Shown here piece after piece: positions 34,498 through 43,383 of a DNA stretch of 64,000 bases; the first letter of the stretch is position 1; the number at the start of each line of letters is the position of its first letter. This stretch comes from UBA11606 sp965243715. Lineage in GTDB: Bacteria; Actinomycetota; Acidimicrobiia; Acidimicrobiales; Aldehydirespiratoraceae. The notes under the pieces were generated by a model, which was not told the DNA's origin, searched no databases, and worked only from the letters and a program-made list of their open reading frames with translations. A program made the translations under genes and the position numbers. The stretch covers positions 248,001 through 312,000 of the forward strand of contig CBDEVU010000009.1 of assembly GCA_965243715.1 (NCBI GenBank), read 5' to 3'.

Positions 34498-35177
34498 TTA
34501 GATGACTCGGCGACAGTCCCATCAAGAACAGTGAGCGTTCTCGAGGCACGCCCCGATATCGATTGATCGTGAGTCACTACTATCTGAGTGAAGCCTTCTC
34601 GGTTGAGGTCATCGAGAAGGGAAAGAACGGTCTCACTGGTTCCGGTATCGAGGTTTCCCGTTGGTTCATCGGCCAAGAGCAGCTTTGGCTGGTGAACGAT
34701 GGCGCGGGCGATCGCCACTCTCTGGCGCTCTCCACCGGAAAGGCGCGCAACGTCCATCCCGAGCCTAGGCCCCAGACCTACTCGCTCCAGAACTTCCCGG
34801 GCCTGTCTCATGCGGTCGGATCTACGAACGCCGGAATAGAGAAGTCCGGCCTGGACATTATCGAGAGTTGATCTACCGGCCAGTAGGTGAAATGACTGGA
34901 AGACGAAGCCAATCAAGTTGGCTCGCAGGCCGGCTCTTTCCCTCTCGCTCATTTCAGATGTCTGTACGCCTGCGAGCATGTAACTCCCCGCGCTTGGAAC
35001 ATCAAGTAGCCCCAGCAGGTTCATCAATGTGGACTTGCCACTACCCGACGGACCGGTCACAGCTACGCTTTCCCCCGCCCATACAGAAAAGTCAGCGGGC
35101 TTTAGTGCATTAACAGGCAGGTCTGCGGAGTACGTCTTGGCTAGACCCTTACAGACCAGTAGGGGTTCTTGAGGCAC
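34494..35177 (-). CDS. MacB/LolD-type ABC ATPase (cassette 1)
   Basis: A 227-residue ATPase. Walker A is VTGPSGSGKSTLMNLLGLLD, the Q-loop IGFVFQSFHLL, the signature LSGGERQRVAIARAI, Walker B LLLADEPTGNLDT, and H-loop VVTHD. That motif set (DEPTGNLD) marks the LolD/MacB/FtsE class. It overlaps its permease by 4 nt and begins 2 nt after the adaptor gene. It should supply ATP-driven conformational change to the permease at 33274-34497. Confidence 0.93.
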   Translation of the reverse strand: MPQEPLLVCKGLAKTYSADLPVNALKPADFSVWAGESVAVTGPSGSGKSTLMNLLGLLDVPSAGSYMLAGVQTSEMSERERAGLRANLIGFVFQSFHLLAGRSTLDNVQAGLLYSGVRRSDRMRQAREVLERVGLGPRLGMDVARLSGGERQRVAIARAIVHQPKLLLADEPTGNLDTGTSETVLSLLDDLNREGFTQIVVTHDQSISGRASRTLTVLDGTVAESSK

Positions 35178-35179
35178 GT

Positions 35180-36481
35180 TTATCCGACTTCCACGACGTC
35201 ACCTACAGCGAGGTGGGGATCACTCCTGAGAACCTCAACCCAGCCTCCGATCGGGATACCGGTTTCGATGATGGCGGTGTTTTCCTGGCCGGTTTCATCC
35301 AGTAATCGGACGATGGTGTCGCCATCGACGGTCGCTATGGCGGAGACCGGGATGGCCAAGACGGCCCCGTCGGTCGCTGCGAGTTCGACGTCGATGCGAA
35401 CACTACGTCCGAGGGATTGCAAAGGTAAATCGTTCAGTGGTAAGAAGCGCACCAAGACCTTTCCCGAGTCGGAGAATTCCGTGTTCGAGTCTATTATTAG
35501 CTCCCAACCGTCCTCAGTAATTGCCATCCCTCCGAGGCTGAAGAGTGTTGCTCGTTCGATGTCAACCTCCGATTCAAGCACTAGCATGCTTTCGGTGACT
35601 TCGAGTAAGGGGCCAGTCGCGAGATCCCCGGGGGCGACGTTTACCGCGACAACGGTGGCGGGAAGGCCCAAGGACGCCAACTCGGTGCGATCGGCAATTA
35701 CGCCCGACTGACGGCGAACTGCGGCGCGGTCTGATTTCGCGCTGACGAGTGTTTCGCGTGCTCGCCCGAGTGACAATTCGGCGTCATCAACGGCTTCTTT
35801 ATCGGCCTTTTCATCGCTCTCGCCGTTGGAGGCTGCGTCTAGGGTAGCTCGCAGCTTTTTGAGCAGTAGCTGAGCGTCGGTGACTGCTTTGTCGGCTACT
35901 GCTACCGTATCATCGGCCGAGTCGAGCAATGGGGCTAATTCGTCGGCATTGGTCGGCGCTTCGAAACCGGCTTGTTGGTAGAACCGACTGACGGCCTCTT
36001 GGGTCGCAGTCCCGTACTCGCCATCGACTTGTAATCGCGTTGATGTATCTAGAGTGTTGAGCATGACCTGGAGTCGCCGGACGTCCTCACCGCGTGCTCC
36101 CGGGTTGATCGACCTATGAAGCGGGATATCGAGCGACGTTGCGATAACGGGCCTATCGGCGACAACGGCAAGGACTTGCCCGACTTTGATGACCTCGCCC
36201 ACGACAACGCGAACCTCGACTACGATAGGAAGCGACGGGTCTGTCGCGGGTGGCATCACGACTTCACTCCCAGATGCGGTGACGATTCCTCTAACGCTGA
36301 CGCTGTCGCTAAGGATACGTTCTTCCACGCGGGCGGTCACCACCGGTGGCGGTGGCGGTTCGGCGTCAACGGAGCGCTGTTCGGACGAAATACCAGTGGC
36401 CGATAGACGCCAGAGTCCGACAAGAAGTGCGCCGAGGCATAGTAATAGTGCAACCCCTATACTGAGCGATCGCTTGGTCAC
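35180..36481 (-). CDS. HlyD-like adaptor with peptidoglycan-binding domain (cassette 1)
   Basis: A 433-residue membrane-anchored adaptor. One N-terminal helix (SIGVALLLCLGALLVGLWRL) is followed by a Pro linker, a first lipoyl-like half, a peptidoglycan-binding type 1 domain (GARGEDVRRLQVMLN, VDGEYGTATQEAVSRFYQQA), an alpha-helical hairpin predicted from its Ala/Lys/Asp-rich heptads (about residues 195-265), the second lipoyl half, and a C-terminal beta domain. A PG-binding domain in the hairpin position is common in actinobacterial MacA-like adaptors. It probably links the MacB-type permease to the cell wall. It abuts the upstream lipoprotein gene without a gap. Confidence 0.88.
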   Translation of the reverse strand: MTKRSLSIGVALLLCLGALLVGLWRLSATGISSEQRSVDAEPPPPPVVTARVEERILSDSVSVRGIVTASGSEVVMPPATDPSLPIVVEVRVVVGEVIKVGQVLAVVADRPVIATSLDIPLHRSINPGARGEDVRRLQVMLNTLDTSTRLQVDGEYGTATQEAVSRFYQQAGFEAPTNADELAPLLDSADDTVAVADKAVTDAQLLLKKLRATLDAASNGESDEKADKEAVDDAELSLGRARETLVSAKSDRAAVRRQSGVIADRTELASLGLPATVVAVNVAPGDLATGPLLEVTESMLVLESEVDIERATLFSLGGMAITEDGWELIIDSNTEFSDSGKVLVRFLPLNDLPLQSLGRSVRIDVELAATDGAVLAIPVSAIATVDGDTIVRLLDETGQENTAIIETGIPIGGWVEVLRSDPHLAVGDVVEVG

Positions 36482-37402
36482 TTAGTCCTCGTCAAACGCG
36501 CCAAGAAGATCGGCGATCGTTTGAAGCGTTACTTCATGCGTGGTGAGAAACGCCTCTCGGCGCGGTCCGCTCCTGATCTTTTCCAACTTCGAGAACAACG
36601 GCTTTCCACACCGCGCGAATAGCTGTCCCGAGTCTTGAAAGATAGTACTAACATCGTTGTCGGACACGGCGTTGCGGATTTGGTCGTCAACGGAGAAGAG
36701 AAAGTCCTTTTCAGACGCCGCGTCTCGCGGCGAGATCCCCGACTGTATTAGGCACGAAGTGAACTCGCCGCGCAGTTCGCGCACCTGGTCCAGACCGTTG
36801 ATTGCTTCTAGCTCGTTCTCCCACGCCCCTCGAGCGCTCGCCCAGAGCTCGTAGATCTCCGCACTCTGCTGACCTGGTCCAGACCGGATCGCTTCAGCAC
36901 AGCGTTGGGAGGCATCTTGATAGTCCAGGTCAGGCTCCGGCGGTAGTGGATCCAGCACTGCCTTACCTTCCTGAACCGTTGATGGCAGTCCTTCTGCCTC
37001 CAACCGTTCGACGAACGGGAATCGTTCATTAGCTGCCAACGATGCAGCTGACCGATCGGGCAAAGGCGGTATCACCGGTGGTTCGAAGCCGTCATCGCGC
37101 AGACAGGCCGAGAGCAATCCCATATTAAGCCGGGTCAGACGCATCTCGAAGAGGGTGCTATCTACATTCGAGTGATGCTCGTATGGTGCTACGGAGTTGA
37201 CGAGAACTGAGTCGATGCCTTCGATGCTTCCCTCTACGTCGCTTCTCTCTACGTCGGTCTGCGATGCGGGAGCCTCTCCGAAGGGATCGTCAGTGGGCGG
37301 GTTCCCTTCGGAATCTGCACAGCCCGTTATCGCGACCAGCAGAGTGGCTATAAAACCCCATCGACGGATCTGGCCGGGGGCAGATCGTTTGGGATCGGTC
37401 AA
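36482..37402 (-). CDS. Predicted secreted lipoprotein (cassette 1)
   Basis: A 306-residue protein with a lipoprotein signal (RWGFIATLLVAITGC, lipid Cys about residue 28) and an acidic linker. The mature part has four cysteines, in SACLRDDGFEPP, SQRCAEAIRSG, TSCLIQSGIS and ARCGKPLF, spaced as if forming two disulfides. I recognise no family, but the C-x3-[DS]-G-[FI] pattern recurs in the lipoproteins of the other cassettes here. It is the first gene of the leftward cassette and the likely exported partner or substrate-capturing part of the adaptor/ABC complex. Confidence 0.72.
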   Translation of the reverse strand: MTDPKRSAPGQIRRWGFIATLLVAITGCADSEGNPPTDDPFGEAPASQTDVERSDVEGSIEGIDSVLVNSVAPYEHHSNVDSTLFEMRLTRLNMGLLSACLRDDGFEPPVIPPLPDRSAASLAANERFPFVERLEAEGLPSTVQEGKAVLDPLPPEPDLDYQDASQRCAEAIRSGPGQQSAEIYELWASARGAWENELEAINGLDQVRELRGEFTSCLIQSGISPRDAASEKDFLFSVDDQIRNAVSDNDVSTIFQDSGQLFARCGKPLFSKLEKIRSGPRREAFLTTHEVTLQTIADLLGAFDED

Positions 37403-37709
37403 CGAAACCTCCTGGAAGAGTAGCGAATCTGCTAAGATCGCTTTGGCTAGCCCGCTCTATTCGTACGATAACACTATATCGTTCTTGCTGAGCTATCGCG
37501 CCGCCCAGATTTTTCGGCTCAGTGCTAGCCATCGCCTGCAGAGGCAAGGTGTGGTGATATTGAAGTTCATCGGGCCTATATTTATCCTAAAAGCATTTAT
37601 TACATGGGCTTGTATTCTTACAAGCAAAATGTAGGTTGTCATGATGCCAACGTGCGCTATTCGTCGCATTCAACCACGCATCGTGGAGAGAACTATTCGC
37701 TACAATGGC
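37403..37709. promoter_or_regulatory. AT-rich promoter region of cassette 1
   Basis: About 300 bp, becoming AT-rich between 37440 and 37640. It holds the dyad CGATA-ACACTA-TATCG (37466-37481), whose core ACACTATA also occurs, on the opposite strand, in the PadR promoter at 38789-38796. This is consistent with PadR control of the lipoprotein cassette. No gene is evident. Confidence 0.45.
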
Positions 37710-38447
37710 TTAGGATTGTGGTGGCTCTAGTGCTGTAAGCAACTCTGACAATGCAGGCCCACGAGAGCGGAAGCAGGGCGGGCAATAGGTAGCGTGATCG
37801 CGAGTAGCGGCTATGGCGGCGGAGGTTGAGGCTTGGAGGTTTATGCCACCGAAGGAAGAGATGACATCGATGAGTTCGTCTATCGAGTTTGGTCGGTCGA
37901 CGAGTACGAGGACTTGGCTGGCCGCTGACCGGCAACGGTGATGTAGGCGGGTTCGAGGGCGAGGTGTAGCGCACGAGTCGGGGAGGCGCTTAGAAAGCAG
38001 ATCGGTGTCAAGGTCCACTTGGCCGAGGAGATCTTTGGCGGCGCAGCGGAGTCGCCGAGGCGAGAATCCGGCGAACAGCGCTCCTTCAGTAATATTGTCG
38101 AGCACGTTGCGGTTTCCGGCCACAGCGACGTGCCCGCTGGTGGGCGACAGGAGAAGTCCGAGCAGGCTCAGCAATGTCGACTTGCCCGACCCTGACCGGC
38201 CTTTGACAACCGAGATTGAATTTGCTGGGAAGTCAAGTTCGAGGCCGTCTGTCAACCGAATCGTGGTTTCGGCCGCGATCAGGTCGCCGATTTGAACAGC
38301 GGAATCCACTGTCAGGAGACGGGGTAGGTTGGCGACGAAGATGACTGCTCCGCGCGGAACGGTAGTTCGGCCGGTGATTCCGAGTGTCTCCCACCACGCC
38401 TTCACCGCCTTAGCAGTCAACCGCACGATAGGTAGTAAACACCGCAT
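37710..38447 (-). pseudogene. Degenerate MacB/LolD-type ABC ATPase (third cassette relic)
   Basis: The frame encodes a Walker A (VVKGRSGSGKSTLLSLLGLL) and the following SPTSGHVAVAG, as in LolD/MacB ATPases. The region that should hold the LSGGE signature instead reads DSCATPRPRTRLHHRCRSAA, an out-of-frame composition, and Walker B has become VLVLVDRPNSID without the catalytic glutamate. The H-loop region is also unlike a working ATPase. The N-terminal 60 residues are not ABC-like. I read it as a decayed third copy of the cassette ATPase; a non-ATPase remnant role cannot be excluded. Confidence 0.55.
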
Positions 38448-38695
38448 GAAGGGGGAGGATCGAATGCCTTCGATCGAGCCGCGAACGCCTCAGCGTCAAC
38501 ACCATTGTCTTGGTAACACGCAACCAACGCCTTTTCGGCTACGAATCCGCCAGCGATTCCCCATACTCCTCCTCCGATCTGGGCCGGATTAGGAACTGGG
38601 TTTTGATCAGACGAACAGCCAGAAGCCAATACTGCGATCACCGTGCCCACGGCCCGCAACGGTAGTTTCAACGAACTCAGACTTAGTTGCGGCAA
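38417..38695 (-). CDS. Small predicted lipoprotein (third cassette)
   Basis: A 92-residue product with a signal sequence and lipobox (LRAVGTVIAVLASGC, lipid Cys about residue 27). The mature part is Gly/Pro-rich and then has VACYQDNGVDAEAFAAR and a C-terminal CGVYYLSCG. The C-x4-G-[FV] element resembles that of the larger lipoproteins at 36482-37402 and 44515-46140. It overlaps the degenerate ATPase frame by about 30 nt in the same order (lipoprotein then ATPase), though the adaptor gene is missing between them. It may be a shortened relic. Confidence 0.5.
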   Translation of the reverse strand: MPQLSLSSLKLPLRAVGTVIAVLASGCSSDQNPVPNPAQIGGGVWGIAGGFVAEKALVACYQDNGVDAEAFAARSKAFDPPPSCGVYYLSCG

Positions 38696-38776
38696 CCGGC
38701 ATAGCCCAACCTTTGGCCCCGACCAACATCATCACATCCACGATCACGGACTCGAAGTCGTCCACCTCCCATACCT

Positions 38777-38802
38777 ATATCTTTAGTGTATAGTGTCGAT
38801 AT
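38777..38802. promoter_or_regulatory. PadR promoter with repeated TAGTGT and outer dyad
   Basis: ATATC (38777-38781) and GATAT (38798-38802) form an outer inverted repeat around TTTAGTGTATAGTGT, which contains two direct TAGTGT units. The site ends on the ATG at 38801. ACTATACAC (reverse of 38786-38794) recurs at 46274-46282 and ACACTATA at 37471-37478, so this is a candidate PadR operator. Confidence 0.5.
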
Positions 38803-39373
38803 GTCATCTGGTCATGTCTTGTTGGGGTTGCTGTCGCGTGGCGATAGGTACGGTTATGAACTCAAGAGCGAGCACGATGCTTGTTTTCCGGCGGCGCGGC
38901 CGATGGCGTTTGGGCAGGTGTACGCGACCCTCGATCGACTGGCGCGTCGAGACGAGGTTGTCCAAGTGGACACTGTTCGCGTGGAAGGACCAGATCGGCG
39001 CGTCTTTTCGTTGACTAAGGCCGGTCGAATTGAACTCGATGAGTGGTTACGGTCGATAGAAGCCCCGGCCCCTTACGTAGCGAACCCGTTCGCGATAAAA
39101 GCCACCGTTGCGTTGTTGATCGGCGATGAGGGATTGGCAGCCAGTTACCTACGCCGACAACGCGAGGCCCACCTCGAACGCATGCGTCATTACACGCGGA
39201 TCAAAATCGATCCAGCCACGCCGTTCGTTGAGGCCCTCGCGGCTGACTACGCGCTGGCCCATCTCGATGCCGACATTGGGTGGCTCGAGACGGCAGTCGG
39301 ACGGATTAGAGAAATCGCAGAATCTCTGGAAAAGAACCCAAAATCTCTAGAAAAGGACCCTTGCGATGATTGA
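38801..39373 (+). CDS. PadR-family transcriptional regulator
   Basis: A 190-residue regulator. The N-terminal winged helix (HVLLGLLSRGDRYGYELKSE, then FGQVYATLDRLARRDEVVQV) is characteristic of PadR, followed by DRRVFSLTKAGRIELDEWL and a C-terminal helical dimerisation domain (Vir-C type) with YLRRQREAHLERMRHY. PadR proteins repress transporters and envelope-stress genes and release DNA on ligand binding. I use the ATG at 38801; a GTG 15 nt upstream is possible. The AT-rich site immediately before it suggests a leaderless or very short leader mRNA. It overlaps the ATPase gene that follows by 8 nt. Confidence 0.9.
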   Translation: MSSGHVLLGLLSRGDRYGYELKSEHDACFPAARPMAFGQVYATLDRLARRDEVVQVDTVRVEGPDRRVFSLTKAGRIELDEWLRSIEAPAPYVANPFAIKATVALLIGDEGLAASYLRRQREAHLERMRHYTRIKIDPATPFVEALAADYALAHLDADIGWLETAVGRIREIAESLEKNPKSLEKDPCDD

Positions 39374-40076
39374 GAATCCTACTGATCACGATGTGGGGGA
39401 GAAAGTCTTGTCGGCTCGCTCGCTCGTCTACAGCTACGGGACGAGCCCTGCATTACGCGGCCTGTCGCTCGAGATCGGCCAAGGCGAGATGGTTGCGGTC
39501 AGTGGCCCGTCGGGTTCGGGCAAGTCGACGCTGTTATTGTGCTTGGCTGGCGTACTGGTGCCTGATGCGGGCACTGTCTCATACAACGGGTCCCGGATCA
39601 GCGATAGCAACGAGCGCACGCGCTCGCGGCTGCGTCGAGGCGAGTTCGGTGTGCTGTTCCAGTTCGGGCAGCTCGTACCCGAACTCACCACAGTTGAAAA
39701 CGTGGCTCTGCCGTTGCTCTTAGGTGGCTCGCGGCGCCGCTCAGCGCGAACCGCAGCGCTCACCTGGATGGAGCGCTTCGACGTTGCCGAACTGGCTGAC
39801 CGGCAGCCACCCGAGATCTCAGGCGGTCAACAACAACGTGTAGCTCTAGCTCGGGCCATGGTTACCGAACCGGGGATTCTGTTCACTGATGAACCCACTG
39901 GAGCGCTGGACTTACTGGCCAGTGAGAAGGTAATGGCCCACCTCACTAGGGTTACCCGGGAAGCTCGTACAACGGTCGTGATCGTCACCCACGATCCGCT
40001 AATCGCCGCATACGCGGACCGTGAAGTAGTCGTGCGCGACGGTGTGGTCGATGCCGCCGCGGTGACCGCCCAATGA
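39366..40076 (+). CDS. LolD/MacB-type ABC ATPase (PadR operon)
   Basis: A 236-residue ATPase. Walker A is VSGPSGSGKSTLLLCLAGVL, the Q-loop FGVLFQFGQLVPE, signature ISGGQQQRVALARAM, Walker B ILFTDEPTGALDL, and H-loop VIVTHDP. The motif FTDEPTGALD is typical of bacitracin-export-like and LolD-like ATPases. It overlaps PadR upstream by 8 nt and the permease downstream by 4 nt, so regulator and transporter are produced together. Confidence 0.92.
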   Translation: MIENPTDHDVGEKVLSARSLVYSYGTSPALRGLSLEIGQGEMVAVSGPSGSGKSTLLLCLAGVLVPDAGTVSYNGSRISDSNERTRSRLRRGEFGVLFQFGQLVPELTTVENVALPLLLGGSRRRSARTAALTWMERFDVAELADRQPPEISGGQQQRVALARAMVTEPGILFTDEPTGALDLLASEKVMAHLTRVTREARTTVVIVTHDPLIAAYADREVVVRDGVVDAAAVTAQ

Positions 40077-41479
40077 GGCCCACGACAGTGTTATGGCTCG
40101 CGCTACGAGGCGGCCGCTCGGATCATCTTCGGATTTCGTTCACGGGCGCGGCGTCAGCGATCGCTGCTTTTTTGGTGCTAGCAGCTGCGAACGTTGTGCT
40201 GATCGGCGACGGGGTTAACCGTTACCACAGCCCCCTGCTCGATCAACGGGGCCTACACCTAGGCGTCGTGATGTCGATCGCTGGTCTTCTCGTACCGTTG
40301 ACGTTGTTCGTAGGCCAGTGTTCCCGGATCGGCGCACCAGAGCGTGATCGCCGCCTCGCCAGCTTACGCATGTCCGGTGCGGACCCCAGTGACGTCATCA
40401 AAGTGGCCGCAACTGAAACCGGCATCTCGGCAACGGCCGGAGCGGCCGCCGGTGCCGCGCTATTCGCGTTGGCGCGGTGGGGGTACCCCTCCGAGCCTGA
40501 CATCAACGAGATCCGGAGTCTCCCCACTGATGTTGGCGTTGCTTGGTGGATCTATCTAGCAGTCGTGATAGCTATCGGCGGCCTTGCCATCGCGGGCGCC
40601 GGGTTTGCGCTCCGCAGTGTCACCATTGATCCCCTCGGAGTGATCCGCCATAAACGGATCGATCCTCCCGCAATCGCTCCTTTTATTCTACTGGTCGTCG
40701 GATCGGTGGGGCTAGCGTTCTCGGCCTCGGTGTTTCGATCTATCGGTATTGATCAGAGAGGCGAGATCGTGCCGATCGTCATTGTCTTCGCCCTGTTTGC
40801 GTGTGTTGCCCTCGGGCTGATATTTGGAACTGCTGCTCTCGCCCAATGGAGCGCGGCGAAGGTAGCACCCCAGACCCGACGGCCGGCCCTGCTGATCGCC
40901 AGCCGCCGCGTTCTCGATAATCCGTTCCAAGCGAGTAAGCCCACCGCCGCGGTCCTTCTTGCTGTCTTCGCGGCGGCGGCAATCCAACAGATCCGGGTGA
41001 CGTTCCTGCTCGCTACCGACTCAGAAGACACCTTTTTTGTTAGCACTTTCGATCTTCTCAACCTGGTGCTAGTTGCCGTGATCCTCATCGCGGCGGCCGG
41101 GCTCATCACCGCAACCGCAGAGGCCATCATCCAGCGCCGTCGCACCCTAGCCAGTCTCGTCGCCGCGGGAACACCGCGCGCTACCCTGGCCCGCTCGGCC
41201 CTCATCGAAAACTTCTTCGCCCTGATCCCCGGGACCCTCATAGCGACCGCCACTGGAGCGCTCGTGGCTCGGGGTTTCTCTGGTACACGGGTCACTCCCT
41301 ACTCATCAACATTAAGGATAAGCAGCGTTGAGCCCGCAAGCGTTTCCGTACCGATCCCTTGGACCGAACTCGCAACCCTGGCCGCCGGAACCCTCGTCGC
41401 CACCACCACAATCGCCGCGCTGGCACTCATCTTCATCCCCTCTAGCACCGCGACGACAGAACTGCGCACGGCGGCTTGA
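40073..41479 (+). CDS. FtsX-type ABC permease (PadR operon)
   Basis: A 468-residue permease with about eight to ten hydrophobic segments in two FtsX-like halves. Each has a charged loop before its helices (ERDRRLASLRMSGADPSDVI in the first half; QRRRTLASLVAAGTPRATLA in the second), which is the repeated FtsX-family pattern in antibiotic-peptide-resistance permeases. No large extracytoplasmic domain is visible, unlike the MacB-type permeases nearby. It ends 27 nt before the convergent end of another permease gene. The likely role is export of, or resistance to, an envelope-active compound. Confidence 0.88.
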   Translation: MRPTTVLWLALRGGRSDHLRISFTGAASAIAAFLVLAAANVVLIGDGVNRYHSPLLDQRGLHLGVVMSIAGLLVPLTLFVGQCSRIGAPERDRRLASLRMSGADPSDVIKVAATETGISATAGAAAGAALFALARWGYPSEPDINEIRSLPTDVGVAWWIYLAVVIAIGGLAIAGAGFALRSVTIDPLGVIRHKRIDPPAIAPFILLVVGSVGLAFSASVFRSIGIDQRGEIVPIVIVFALFACVALGLIFGTAALAQWSAAKVAPQTRRPALLIASRRVLDNPFQASKPTAAVLLAVFAAAAIQQIRVTFLLATDSEDTFFVSTFDLLNLVLVAVILIAAAGLITATAEAIIQRRRTLASLVAAGTPRATLARSALIENFFALIPGTLIATATGALVARGFSGTRVTPYSSTLRISSVEPASVSVPIPWTELATLAAGTLVATTTIAALALIFIPSSTATTELRTAA

Positions 41480-41505
41480 ACACGGCCGGATCAAGCTCCG
41501 GTTCC

Positions 41506-42727
41506 TCAGGCTTTGACGAGCAGATGGTAAGGATGCATGCGGAGCGCGCGATGAACGACGACTTGGGGGAGGGAGATCGACAGGGCCGCGATCACGGCGA
41601 TGGCCGCGGCATAAGCGGCGGCGATCACACCCGTTGGTGCCGTTGTCACCATGGCGCTAGTGATCGCTATCGGCGCCGTGGCTAGTATCACCCCCGCAGT
41701 GGAGAACAGTCCCTCTAGTAGCAGCATTTGTCGGATCGACGCTGGCGAGTATCCCATGGCCAGTCGTGTGCCGATCTCGCGATGTCGGAGCCTGGTGGCC
41801 GAGCTCTGGAGTTGGAGGCTCGCCAGCGCACTGCCGACGGCGGCCACCAATAATAGCAGATTGATCGTGGCGACCAGCGAACTGGTTCCGCTGTCAAAGT
41901 CGCGCAGAGCGTTGCGCTGGTAGCTAGCGGAGACGTTTGCTTCGTTTTGTGAGAACAGTCGTGTCAGTACTGAAGTCACGCGGGCGTCGTTTGCTAGTCG
42001 GGTGATTGACGAACCAACGAGTAATGTCGATGAAGCGCTCTGGGTAGTGTCGCTGGGGCTAGCGCTACTGGGGCTATCGAGCGACTCGAACACTGCGGCG
42101 GTTCGGGGCACGATGAGGGACGAGTCGAGGACGGGGAGCCGGGAAGCCGGAAACATGACACCGACAACGAGGAGCGTTTTTTCGTCTAGCTGTACCTGGA
42201 TTGGGCCCTGGTCTAAGTTGCGGATGCCGTAGCTGGCCGCCAGTTCACTGCCGAGGACGGCGACGTTGTACTCGGAGTCAAAATCCGTGGCCGAGAAGAA
42301 ACGACCCACGGCTGGCTTCAGCGCCAGCGCGGCGGCAAAGTGCGGATCGACGGTCACCAACGAGGCTTGGAGTTCAAACGAGTCGATCTCATCGTCGGCC
42401 GACCCGAGTGATATGGCGGGGGAGCGGCGTTGGGTGATAACGGTTGTTGGTACTTCCGCCAGGTTCGTTCGCAGGTCGTCTGGCTAGGTCTTGCAGTATT
42501 TCGAGCCGCGCTGCCTCCGAGACCAAGCCGCTACGGGGTTCGGCGCCGACGAGGATCTGAGCGCCCCCGCGGTCGTCGATTTGTCGGGCGAACGACCGCA
42601 CTCCCTCATGAGCTCCGATCACCCCGACAAGGGTGATTACTACGAGTAATATCAGAGGGGCGGTTCCGAGCCCTGTTCGTTTGGCGTTTCCGGTAACACT
42701 GCGCCACGCGTGTTGAGCTAAGTTCAT
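41506..42727 (-). pseudogene. MacB/FtsX-type ABC permease (cassette 2), interrupted by a frameshift
   Basis: The 5' part (42727 down to about 42480) encodes NLAQHAWRSVTGNAKRTGLG and the first membrane helix (APLILLVVITLVGVIGAHEG). The rest (about 42480 to 41506) encodes the extracytoplasmic domain and three helices with RLRHREIGTRLAMGYSPASI, in another frame. Continuing the second frame upstream gives LRTNLAEVPTTVITQRRS and GSADDEIDSFELQASLVTVD without a stop, so one single-base indel near 42470-42490 would join the halves into about 405 residues. It overlaps the ATPase gene by 4 nt. This is either a recent mutation or an assembly error. Confidence 0.8.
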
Positions 42728-43383
42728 CTGACCGCAGGCTCCGCGTCACCCAGCGTGACGATCCGCTCGCAGCGCTCAGCCACCGCGGGGTCATGAGTGA
42801 CAAGTATGACCGTCGAACCTCGTGCAGCCTCGACCAGCAGGTCACAAATTAGCGACGAGTTCTCCGTATCGAGGTTGCCGGTGGGCTCGTCGGCTAAGAG
42901 AATCAGAGGCTTTTTGACAAGTGCACGCGCGATCGCAACCCGCTGTTGCTCGCCTCCGCTGAGTTCGTTGGGCATGTGATTGGCTCGGGCGACCATGCCG
43001 ACGCGTTCGAGGGCATCGTGAACCTCCGCCGCTTGGGCTCGGCTTGTGGTGCGCGTCCCGCGGAGCCCATCAAGCACGTTCTCCGCTGCGGTCAGATGAT
43101 CGAAGAGGTTGAACCCTTGAAACACGTAGCCGAACGTTTCAACCCGGCGGGTCGAGCGTTCAGCTGACGAGGAGCCGATGAGCAGACCGCTAATCCGGAC
43201 CTCTCCACTGTCGGGCGGCAACAGTAACCCCGCGATCGCGAGCAGCGTTGACTTGCCCGAACCGGATGGTCCAGAAATTCCAACGAATTCGCCCTTTTCG
43301 ATAGCGAGACTCGTCGGCGGGAGTGCGATGACCTCGTCGTCGCCCCGAGCATACGATTTGGATACTTCAGTGAGTTCAAGCAT
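42724..43383 (-). CDS. MacB/LolD-type ABC ATPase (cassette 2)
   Basis: A 219-residue ATPase. Walker A is ISGPSGSGKSTLLAIAGLLL, the Q-loop FGYVFQGFNLFDHLT, signature LSGGEQQRVAIARAL, Walker B ILLADEPTGNLDT, and H-loop LVTHDP. Layout matches the cassette 1 ATPase. It overlaps the adaptor gene by 8 nt and the frameshifted permease gene by 4 nt, so it presumably drives that permease if the frame is truly intact. Confidence 0.93.
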   Translation of the reverse strand: MLELTEVSKSYARGDDEVIALPPTSLAIEKGEFVGISGPSGSGKSTLLAIAGLLLPPDSGEVRISGLLIGSSSAERSTRRVETFGYVFQGFNLFDHLTAAENVLDGLRGTRTTSRAQAAEVHDALERVGMVARANHMPNELSGGEQQRVAIARALVKKPLILLADEPTGNLDTENSSLICDLLVEAARGSTVILVTHDPAVAERCERIVTLGDAEPAVR

